From Candidatus Poseidoniaceae archaeon (GTDB lineage: Archaea > Thermoplasmatota > Poseidoniia > Poseidoniales > Poseidoniaceae): DNA of 52,430 nt. Below the pieces are notes generated by a model. It was not told the DNA's origin. It saw only the letters and a list, made by a program, of their open reading frames with translations, and did no database searches. The stretch lies in contig CASIBY010000017.1 of NCBI GenBank assembly GCA_949373095.1, positions 1 to 52,430 of the forward strand, read 5' to 3'. A program made the translations under genes and the position numbers. This document shows positions 13,716 through 23,400 of the stretch, one piece after another; position 1 is the first letter of the stretch; every line of letters starts with the position of its first letter.

Positions 13716-13792
13716 GGTGCTCCACTCGTTTCATGCGAAGGGTTGCTCTTCTCTATGACTTTCGGTTGGGTGAGTTTGGAAGAAAACCAAGT

Positions 13793-16700
13793 TTAGCCTT
13801 CGGATTCTTGGTCTCCATCATCTTTTTGTTCCCCTTCTGGTGCATCTTCTTCGGTACGCTCCATCAATCGAATGAGCGTCATGGATAGAATGATGGCGAG
13901 CAAAGCAAAAATCGGCGGACAAATCCAGTACATACTGAACGAAGTATCTACCTCTTCATACTCTGGAATGATGAAAATGTCTTCTTCGCCAGTTTCATTT
14001 CGTACCGATTCAATCGTCAAATCTGGTTCTCCCATGACTATAATGGTCACGTACAACTCCACTGGAACCATTTGTCCGGTCACTGTAACGGTGTAATTTG
14101 TGAAGTCTGATGCTACGGTTGGTATTCCGGAAATCGTACCGTTTTCAAACAACAAACCTTCTGGTAGATCCGGAGTGATAGACCAAACAGGGATACGGTT
14201 TTCATCAAAGTAGAACAGAGGAGAGAGTGGAGTAAGAGTTTGGTTTACAGCAAGAACAAGCAGCGTCTTTGGATAACGTGAGATGTAGATTGGTTGTTCA
14301 ATCGTAAGGGTGAAATTCGCTGTTTCTGTACCACCTGAGTTGTTGGCGTAGACAGTGAATATTGTTTCATCGAGGTTGGTTGTTGGGGTACCGATAATGT
14401 ATCCATTCACAAAGGTCAAACCATCAGGTAGTGGTGGTTCTATTGACCATGTAGTAGGGACTCCACCTTCAATTACAGGGATAATGAGACCGTGGGAAAT
14501 TCCGTTGATGAGGGTGACCCCGTCCTCTCCATAATCGATGTCAGCCTTTGGCTCAAGAACTTCCAAGGTAAAGGAAATACTTGCTGAGCCACCACTGTTG
14601 TTGGCCCAAAGAGTATAGGTCGTGACCGTCATGTTCTCTTCTGAAACACCCATAAGAACACCATGCTCCATGGTTAGGCCAAGAGGAAGGGCGGGTTCAA
14701 TGGCCCAAGTTGCAACCATTCCACCTACATTGCTGATGGTGGCATTCAGCTCATCCAGACCTCGTGTAATCACGAAACTTTCGTTGAAAGCAAGAACGGC
14801 AATGGGTTCAACGATGGTGAGGTTGAGGTAGGCAATGGCGCTCCCTCCCGTGTTGGTCGCTGTGACGATGTAGGTTGTGTTCGTACTGTTCACGAGTGGG
14901 ATTCCAGTGATTGAGCCGTTTTCGAAGACCATACCTTCAGGGAGCGCTGGGGCGATGGACCATGATTCAACCATGCCGCCACCTAGAATTGGAACGATGC
15001 TGGCGTTGACTTCACCTCGAATCAGCGTGATGTTCTCTGGAACATAGACCACTGTTGCGACCGGCTCAAGGATTGTGATGTTCAGGAAAGACGCTGATGT
15101 TCCACCTGTATTGTTGGCATAAATCGTAAACATTGTCGCAGTCATGTTGATTTCAGGTGTTCCTGAAATCACGCCATTAGCGAAGACCATGCCAGCTGGA
15201 AGAGATGGAGAAATACCCCACTGCTCGGCCTTTGCATCATTGAGGAACGACGGGAAAGCGGCATTCATTGTCTCATTGCGCGTGAGCGTTATTTCGGCCG
15301 GGTCGTAAACAAAACTCACTATCGGCTCCAATATCGTGATGTTGACCGTCGCATAGGTAGCCCCTCCGCTCGTGTTCGCCCATACGGTGAACATCGTAGT
15401 TGTCATGTTGACTTCAGGTGTTCCCGAAATCGTGCCGTTGTCAAACATCAGACCGGCAGGGAGAGGCGGTTCAATCGCCCATGATTCAGCATTCCCACCG
15501 CTCACGATCGGCGATAGAGGCGTCATTGAAACATTACGAACCAATGTGATATTGTACGGGTCGTATGAGAGGTTAACTGCTGGCTCAAGAATGGTGATGT
15601 TGACCCACGCTATGGTCTCTCCACCAGAGGTGTTGGCATAGACCGTGAACTGCATCTGCGTCATGTTCACGTCCGGCGTTCCGAAGAATACTCCATCGGT
15701 GAATGTAAGTCCAGAAGGTAAGTCAGGCATTATGCCCCACTCGCTGACATTGCCGCCGGTCACGGTTGGTTCCAACGGCGTCATGGTTGTCCCACGGACG
15801 AGCGTTACGTTGTCAGGGTTGTAGGTAAGGGTGACCGCCGGCTCAAGAATCGTAATGTTGACCGTGGCAGAAGCGACGCCTCCGCTATTGTTCGCGTACA
15901 CTGTAAACATGGAATTTGTCATGTTCACGAGTGGCGTTCCTGAAATCACACCGTTGCTGAAGATGAGGCCGCTCGGGAGCGCTGGATAGACGGCCCAAAC
16001 TTCAACCGTACCACCAGAGTATGTTGGAACGAGTGGAGTCATGGACATGTTGCGTGTGAGCGTAATGTTGGCGTAGGCCAAGTCACCAGCCGGTTCAAGA
16101 ATGGTCAAATTGATCGTGTGTGAAGCGTTTCCACCGGTGTTGTTGGCATAAACCGTGAACATCGTCGTGGTCATGTTGACCGTTGGTGTGCCTGAAACAG
16201 TGCCGTTGTCAAAGAGCAGTCCACTTGGCAAAGCAGGGTGGATGGACCAGAACTCAACAATACCTTCAGACACGGTTGGCGCCATATCGCTCATCTGCGT
16301 ACCACGCACCAAGGTCATGTTCTCTGGATTGTATTCCAACGTGACCATCGGTTCAAGAATGGTGATGTTGATGGTATGCGAAGAGGAACCGCCGGAGTTG
16401 TTCGCCCATACCGTGTAGGTTGTTCGTGTCATGTTGACCTCTGGCGTACCCGAGATTACACCGTCGGTAAAGTCCAATCCAGACGGTAGGCCGGGTACGA
16501 TGGTCCAATCATCGACAATGCCACTGTATGCCGGCACAAGGTCAGTCATCGGGACATCACGGGTCAACGTCAAGTTCTCAGGGTTGTACTGCAAGTCAAC
16601 GACTGGGTCATAGATGGTGATGTTGATGAAGACCGAATGAGAACCACCGGAGTTGTTCGCCCAAATTTGGTACATGGTCGTGGTTTGAACCACAGTTGGT

Positions 16701-17581
16701 GTTCCGAAGATTGTTCCGTTTGTCGTTTCAAGAACGAGCCCAGTCGGGATTACCGGTTCAATCTCCCACGAGGTGATTTCCCCGCCTGTGAGCGTGGCTT
16801 CGATCGCAGTCATTGCCGTGTTGTTAACCAAGGTTAAATTGTACGATGAATAGGTGAACATCGGAACTTCATGCAGCACAGTAATGTTGAGAGAAGCCGA
16901 GGTGGAACCGCCAGTATTGTTGGCCCATACGGTGAACTGTGTGGTCGTCAACCGTTGTGTTGGCACACCCCAAATCGTTCCGTTGCTGGTTTCAAAGGTC
17001 AAACCGTTCGGCAAGTTAGGGCTAATCTCCCACGAGGTGATGACGCCCGCACCGGTCAAAGTCGGAGCGATCGACAAGTCGCTGCTCACTGTGTTGTTGT
17101 AGAGCGTCAAATTCTCTGGCGAGTAGGAAAGTGTCGGTAGCTCGTCAAGAATCGTGATGTTGATGGTCGCTGAAGACGAACCACCAGAGTTGTTCGCCCA
17201 AATCGTGTATGTGACTGGGCTGGTTTGGAGAACCGTTGGAGTTCCCCAAATCGTTCCGTTGGCCGAGCCGAAGAACAGGCCGCTGGGCAGACTGCCGTTC
17301 ATTTCCCACGAGGTAATCTCACCAGGACCGGTTAGGGTCGGAGCGAGCGGCAAGTCGCTGCTCACTGTATTGTTGGTGAGCGTCAAATTCTCTGGTGAAT
17401 ACGACAGGACTGGAACTTCGTCAACGATTGTGATGTTGATGTACGCTGTTGCCGTTCCACCGGTGTTGGTCGCAGTGATGGTGAACATGGTACGTGTGAG
17501 CAATTCTGTCGGCGTTCCACTGAGCGTACCGGTCGAGGCTCGAAGGCAAGACCGCTTGGCACGGATGGGCTGATGGCCCAT
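13793..17581 (-). CDS. Giant surface protein, C-terminal fragment with putative-Ig repeats and membrane anchor
   Basis: Longest C-terminal frame of the giant gene, 1,262 residues. It is a row of about 14 domains of roughly 90 residues with the He_PIG signature: a strand such as TLTYNPDNVTLVRGTTMTPL, then W.I.P.LPSGL.F..GT.SGTP.V, then a closing strand ending in INITILEP. These cadherin/dystroglycan-like sandwiches are common in large archaeal and bacterial adhesins. The end has one membrane helix (PPIFALLAIILSMTLIRLM) and an acidic cytoplasmic tail (EDAPEGEQKDDGDQESEG). Many N-x-S/T sequons suggest heavy N-glycosylation. Adhesion or a surface-layer role is inference. Confidence 0.8.
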   Translation of the reverse strand: MGHQPIRAKRSCLRASTGTLSGTPTELLTRTMFTITATNTGGTATAYINITIVDEVPVLSYSPENLTLTNNTVSSDLPLAPTLTGPGEITSWEMNGSLPSGLFFGSANGTIWGTPTVLQTSPVTYTIWANNSGGSSSATINITILDELPTLSYSPENLTLYNNTVSSDLSIAPTLTGAGVITSWEISPNLPNGLTFETSNGTIWGVPTQRLTTTQFTVWANNTGGSTSASLNITVLHEVPMFTYSSYNLTLVNNTAMTAIEATLTGGEITSWEIEPVIPTGLVLETTNGTIFGTPTVVQTTTMYQIWANNSGGSHSVFINITIYDPVVDLQYNPENLTLTRDVPMTDLVPAYSGIVDDWTIVPGLPSGLDFTDGVISGTPEVNMTRTTYTVWANNSGGSSSHTINITILEPMVTLEYNPENMTLVRGTQMSDMAPTVSEGIVEFWSIHPALPSGLLFDNGTVSGTPTVNMTTTMFTVYANNTGGNASHTINLTILEPAGDLAYANITLTRNMSMTPLVPTYSGGTVEVWAVYPALPSGLIFSNGVISGTPLVNMTNSMFTVYANNSGGVASATVNITILEPAVTLTYNPDNVTLVRGTTMTPLEPTVTGGNVSEWGIMPDLPSGLTFTDGVFFGTPDVNMTQMQFTVYANTSGGETIAWVNITILEPAVNLSYDPYNITLVRNVSMTPLSPIVSGGNAESWAIEPPLPAGLMFDNGTISGTPEVNMTTTMFTVWANTSGGATYATVNITILEPIVSFVYDPAEITLTRNETMNAAFPSFLNDAKAEQWGISPSLPAGMVFANGVISGTPEINMTATMFTIYANNTGGTSASFLNITILEPVATVVYVPENITLIRGEVNASIVPILGGGMVESWSIAPALPEGMVFENGSITGIPLVNSTNTTYIVTATNTGGSAIAYLNLTIVEPIAVLAFNESFVITRGLDELNATISNVGGMVATWAIEPALPLGLTMEHGVLMGVSEENMTVTTYTLWANNSGGSASISFTLEVLEPKADIDYGEDGVTLINGISHGLIIPVIEGGVPTTWSIEPPLPDGLTFVNGYIIGTPTTNLDETIFTVYANNSGGTETANFTLTIEQPIYISRYPKTLLVLAVNQTLTPLSPLFYFDENRIPVWSITPDLPEGLLFENGTISGIPTVASDFTNYTVTVTGQMVPVELYVTIIVMGEPDLTIESVRNETGEEDIFIIPEYEEVDTSFSMYWICPPIFALLAIILSMTLIRLMERTEEDAPEGEQKDDGDQESEG

Positions 17582-18717
17582 GACACGAACTCGCCAGAAC
17601 CGGTGATGGTTGGCGAAAGTGGAAGATCGCTGCTTGCCGTGTTGTTGGTCATGCTCAAATCGTTTGGTGAATAAGCAACCGCCGGAACTTCGTCAACGAT
17701 TGTGATGTTGATGTACGCGAGGCCGTTCCACCGGTGTTGGTCGCCGTGATCGTGAACATTGTCCGTGTCAACAGTTCGAGTCGGCGTTCCACTGAGCGTT
17801 CCGTTCGAGGTATCAAAGGAAAGACCACTTGGCACGGATGGGCTGATGGCCCATGATACGAATCTCGCCAGAACCTGTGATGGTTGGCGAAAGTGGAAGA
17901 TCGCTGCTTGCCGTGTTGTTTGTCATGCTCAAGTCGTTCGGCGAGTAAGCAATCGTTGGTAGTTCGTCAACCACGGTGATGTTGATGTAGGCTGTTGCCG
18001 ATCCACCGGTGTTGGTTGCCGTAATCGTGAACATGCTACGTGTCAGCAATTCAGTTGGCGTTCCACTGAGCGCACCTGTTGAGGTGCTCGAAGGACCAGG
18101 CCGCTCGGCACTGATGGGCTGATGGCCCAGCTGACAATCTCGCCTGAACCCGTCACTGTTGGCGAAAGTGGAAGATCGCTGCTTGCCGTGTTGTTGGTCA
18201 TGGTCAAATCGTTTGGCGAGTAAGCAATGGTTGGCACCTCGTCAACAATGGTGATGTTGATGTAGGCTGTTGCAGTTCCACCGGAGTTTGTCGCGGTAAT
18301 GGTATACATGGCACGTGTGAGCAATTCAGTTGGCGTTCCACTGAGCACACCAGTGGAAGCGCTGAAGGACAAGCCGCTTGGCACTGATGGACTGATGGCC
18401 CAGGATGTGATCGTCCCCGAACCAGTGATCGTCGGCGAGAGCGGAAGGTCGCTGCTGCACGGTGTTGTTGGTCAAATCCAAGTCGTTTGGCGAATAAGCA
18501 ATGGTCGGCAACTCGTCAACCACGGTGATGTTGAGGTAGGCAGTTGCAGTTCCGCCGGAGTTTGTCGCGGTAATGGTATACATGGCACGTGTGAGCAGCT
18601 GAGTTGGCGTTCCACTGATTGCACCGGTCGAGGTGTCAAAGGCAAGGCCTGTTGGTAACGTTGGAGAAATTGACCAAGAGACGATCGCTCCACCGCTCAC
18701 CGTTGGCGTGTTCGTCG
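17582..18717 (-). CDS. Giant surface protein, linking fragments with He_PIG repeats and several frameshifts
   Basis: The same repeat family continues here but the reading frame changes about every 300 bp: open pieces are 17383-17835, 17813-18049, 18043-18384 and 18326-18721. Comparing neighbouring copies, the changes sit at single-base differences. For example, near 17715 a copy reads TACGCGAGGCCG where others have TACGCTGTTGCCG. The repeats themselves (SPNDLSMTNNTASSDLPLSP, SWAISPSVPSGL) are nearly identical in DNA. I read this as continuous coding sequence with sequencing or assembly indels. Confidence 0.65.
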
Positions 18718-20423
18718 TCATCGCCGTTCCCTTGGTGAGTGTGAGCGCATGCTTGGAGAATAGGCAATGACTGGAACTGCATCGTTGACAACAATCGTGA
18801 CTGTCGTTGTCCCCGTACCCCCAGAATTACGAGCGGTGATGGTGTAGGTCGCTGAAGATGAGGTGGCGGTCGGCGTTCCCGAAATCTCACCCGTACCCAA
18901 ATCCAAACTCAATCCTGCAGGTAGGGCTGGACTGACCGAATAGCCAAGCACATTCGAAGAAGAATCAAGAACGATATACTTGATGGCATTATCGGTAGCG
19001 TCACGATAGGAAATGTGCACAGCATCATTGGAATCAATGGCGATAGAGGTGTGAGAGCCCACAAATCCAGATGTATCGATCGAAGTGGTGACCCAAGAAC
19101 CGCTCTTATCGGTCGCATACTTGAGGTCCTCATCGGTGTCGTCATAGTAGGAAATGTGCACGTCATCATTGGAATCAATGGCGATGGAAGTGTAAGTACC
19201 AACATTTCCAGAGGTGTCGATCAAAGTGGTGACCCAAGAGCCGCTCTTATCAGTTGCATACTTGAGGTCCTTACCGCTCTTGGCATAGTAAGAAATGTGC
19301 ACATCATCGTTGGAATCAATGGCGATGGAGGTGTCATAGCCAACATTTCCAGATGTATCAATCGAAGAGGTGACCCAAGAACCGCTCTTATCGGTCGCAT
19401 ACTTGAGGTCCTCATTGGTGTCGTCAAGATAGGAAATGTGAACATCATCATTGGAATCAATGGCGATGGAGGTGTGTCGGACATCATTTCCAGATGTATC
19501 AATCGAAGTGGTGACCCAAGAACCGCTCTTATCGGTTGCATACTTGAGGTCGCCATTGGTGGCGTCACGATAGGAAATGTGCACATCATCATTGGAATCA
19601 ATGGCGATGGAGGTGTATTGTCCAACATTTCCAGAGGTGTCAATCGAAGTGGTGACCCAAGAACCGCTCTTATCGGTTGCATACTTGAGGTCCTGGGCGG
19701 TTTGGTACCAGTAGGAAATGTGCACATCATCATTGGAATCAATGGCGATGGAGGTGTGCCAGCCAACACTTCCAGAGGTATCGATCGAAGTGGTGACCCA
19801 AGAGCCGCTCTTATCGGTTGCATACATGAGGTCGAAATTGGTGATTTGATAGTAGGAAATGTGCTTGTATCCATTCGAATCAAGGGCGATTGAGATGAAA
19901 AGGCCATGATTGCTTCCAGAGCTGACAATGCCCGATGGAATCGCACCACCTGTATTGGTTGGTGTCGCTGTTGGTGACATGGCAGTTCCCTTGGTGAGGG
20001 TGAGGCTGCTTGGAGAATAGGCGAGGACTGGAACTGCATCGTTGACAACAATCGTCACCGCAGCCGTATCGCTTCCACCGGTGTTGGTCGCTGTCACAGT
20101 GTAGGCCGTTGAAGCGGACAACACCGTCGGCGTTCCACTGATTGCACCTGTTGAAGTGTCAAAGGCAAGGCCTGTTGGTAGCGTTGGCGAAATTGACCAG
20201 GACACGATCGTTCCACCGCTTGCCGTTGGTGTGTACAGTCGTCATCGCCGTTCCCTTGGTCAGCGTGAACGAGCTTGGAGAATAGGCGATGACTGGAAGT
20301 GCATCGTTGACAACAATCGTCACCGCAGCCGTATCGCTTCCACCGGTGTTTGTCCCAGTGACCGTGTAGGCCGCTGAAACGGACAGCACCGTCGGCGTTC
20401 CACTGATCGCACCTGTTGAAGTG
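18718..20423 (-). CDS. Giant surface protein, fragment with the second HISY propeller array
   Basis: The main open frame is 18718-20205 (495 residues), with a frame change near 20220. Between two He_PIG domains (SPTLPTGLAFDTSTGAISG) lie seven repeats of about 45 residues, each with a variant of SIAIDSNDDVHISY and most with LKYATDKSGSW. Seven units of a four-stranded pattern fit a seven-bladed beta-propeller. The array ends at SNVLGYSVSPALPAGL, the start of the next Ig-type domain. This whole cassette is almost the same in DNA as the one at 20820-22040. Confidence 0.7.
18770..19990 (-). repeat. 1.2-kb duplicated cassette, copy 1 (copy 2 at about 20820-22040)
   Basis: A block holding one Ig-type domain and the seven-unit HISY array occurs twice at an offset of about 2,050 bp. 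The flanks match almost base for base: the run following CTGGAACTGC starts at 18771 and again at 20822. The internal blades are partly shuffled between copies, as expected from gene conversion. Confidence 0.75.
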
Positions 20424-23400
20424 TCAAAGGCAAGGCCTGTTGGTAACGTTGGTGAAATTGACCAAGAGACGATCGCTCCACCGCTTGTGGTTGGTGTCAC
20501 AGTCGTCATCGCCGTTCCCTTGGTCAGCGTGAGGCGAGCTTGGAGAATAGACGATGACTGGAAGTTCGTCGTTGACAACAATCGTGACCGCAGCCGTATC
20601 GCTTCCACCAGTGTTGGTCGCTGTCACCGTGTAGGCCGTTGAAACGGACAGCACCGTCGGCGTTCCACTGATCGCACCGGTTGAGGTGTCAAAGGCAAGG
20701 CCTGTTGGTAACGTTGGCGAAATTGACCAAGAGACGATCGCTCCACCGCTTGTGGTTGGGGTCACAGTCGTCATCGCCGTTCCCTTGGTGAGTGTGAACG
20801 AGCTTGGAGAATAGGCAATGACTGGAACTGCATCGTTGACAACAATCGTGACTGTCGTTGTCCCCGTACCCCCAGAATTACGAGCGGTGATGGTGTAGGT
20901 CGCTGAAGATGAGGTGGCGGTCGGCGTTCCCGAAATCTCACCCGTACCCAAATCCAAACTCAATCCTGCAGGCAGGGCTGGACTGACCGAATAGCCAAGC
21001 ACATTCGAAGAAGAATCAAGACCGATATACTTGAGTTCGGTATTGGTGGTGTCACGATAGGAAATGTGCACATCATCATTGGAATCGATGCCGATGGAGG
21101 TGTCAGCGCCAACATTTCCAGAGGTATCGATCGAAGTGGTGACCCAAGAACCGCTCTTATCGGTTGCATACTTGAGGTCGCCATTGGTGAGATCATAGTG
21201 GGAAATGTGCACATCATCGTTGGAATCAATGGCGATGGAAGTGTAATAACCAACTTGTCCAGAGGTGTCAATCGAAGTGGTGACCCAAGAACCGCTCTTA
21301 TCGGTTGCATACTTGAGGTCGGTATTGCTGGTGTCAAGGTACGAGATGTGCACATCATCATTGGAATCAATGGCGATGGAGGTGTAATGGCCAACAATTC
21401 CAGATGTATCAATCGAAGTGGTGACCCAAGAACCGCTCTTATCGGTCGCATACTTGAGGTCCTTATTGGTGGAGTCATAGTAGGAAATGTGCACATCATC
21501 ATTGGAATCAATGGCGATGGAGGTGTAAGAGCCAACATTTCCAGAGGTGTCAATCGAAGTGGTGACCCAAGAACCGCTCTTATCGGTCGCATACTTGAGG
21601 TCGCCATTGGTGGTGTCATAGTAGGAAATGTGCACATCATCATTGGAATCAATGGCGATGGAGGTGAGCCAGCCAACACTTCCAGAGGTATCGATCGAAG
21701 TGGTGACCCAAGAACCGCTCTTATCGGTTGCATACTTGAGGTCGTCATTGGTGTCGTCAAGATAGGAAATGTGAACATCATCATTGGAATCAATGGCGAT
21801 GGAGGTGTAATGGCCAACAATTCCAGATGTATCAATCGAAGTGGTGACCCAAGAACCGCTCTTATCGGTTGCATACATGAGGTCCTTATTGGTGAGATGA
21901 TAGTAGGAAATATGCTTGTATCCATTCGAATCAAGGGCGATTGAGGTGTAACTACCAACATTGCTTCCAGAGTCGACAATGCCCGATGGAATCGCACCAC
22001 CTGTATTGGTTGGTGTCGCTGTTGGTGACATGGCAGTTCCCTTGGTCAAAACAAACCAGTCTGGATTGTAAGAGATGTCAGGCGCTTCGTCAACAATTGT
22101 GATGTTGAGGTAAGCCACACTTTGCCCACCGCTGTTGTTCGCCCAAACCATGTAGGATGTTTGCGTCCACAGTTCGGTCGGTGTCCCGTAGATCGTTCCG
22201 TTGTTCGTGCCAAAGGAAACACCGCTCGGCAGGCTGGCGTTGATGGCCCATGAGGTGACAGCACCACCGGTGTTGGTGATGTAATCGATGGTTGACGGAC
22301 GGTGCGCCCACAGTTCTGAGCCGCTGCTTGCATCAGTCGCACTGAAGTAGAGCGTATCACCGACGAGTAGTTCCATGTAAAGCCCGGGGCTACTGCTGCC
22401 AGTCCCGCTGCGGATATCAGCCACCCGCCAAGTTGAAGCGTTTGAGGTATCATGAGCCCACAGTTCGTGGCTGCTGCTTGCATCATACGCACTGAAGTAG
22501 AGCGTATCACCGACTAAGATCTCCATGTATTGTCCGGGGTTACTGCTGGCAGCCCCGCTGTTGATATCAGCCACCCGCCAAGTTGAAGCGTTTGAGGTAT
22601 CATGAGCCCACAGTTCGTGGCTGCTGCTTGCATCATACGCACTGAAGTAGAGCGTATCACCGACGAGTCTCGACATGTAAGATCCGGGGCTACTGGCGTC
22701 AACACCGCTCTGGATATCAGCCACCCGCCAAGTTGAGGAGTTTGAGGTATCATGAGCCCACAGTTCGTAGCCGCTGCTTCCATCATCCGCGCTGAAGTAG
22801 AGCGTATCACCGACGAGTATCTCCATGTAAAGCCCGGGGCTACTGCTGCTACCCCCGCTGCGGATATCAGCCACCCGCCAAGTTGAGGCGTTTGAGGTAT
22901 CATGAGCCCACAGTTCTTTGCCGCTGCTTCCATCATCCGCACTGAAGTAGAGCGTATCACCGACGAGTATCGACATGTATTGTCCGGGGTAACTGTGGCC
23001 AGTTCCGCTGCTGATATCAGCCACCCGCCAAGTTGAGGCGTTTGAGGTATCATGAGCCCAGAGTTCTTTGCCGCTGCTTCCATCATCCGCATTGAAGTAG
23101 AGCGTATCACCGACAAGTATCGACATGTATTGTCCGGGGGTACTGGAGCCGGCGCCGCTCTGGATATCAGCCACCCGCCAAGTTGAGGAGTTTGAGGTAT
23201 CATGAGCCCACAGTTCGTAGCCGCTGCTTCCATCATTCGCGCTGAAGTAGAGCGTATCACCGACGAGTATCTCCATGTATGCTCCGGGGTAACTGCTGCC
23301 AGTTCCGCTGTAGATATCAGCCACCCGCCAAGTTGAAGAGTTTGAGGTATCATGAGCCCACAGTTCGTGGCCGCTGCTTCCATCATCCGCACCGAAGTAG

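Noticed and set aside
19015..21944. Two 292-residue plus-strand reading frames (19015-19893 and 21066-21944)
   Set aside because: They lie antisense to the HISY propeller arrays and have the same length because the arrays are repeats of a multiple of three. The products are repeats of low-quality sequence without start signals.
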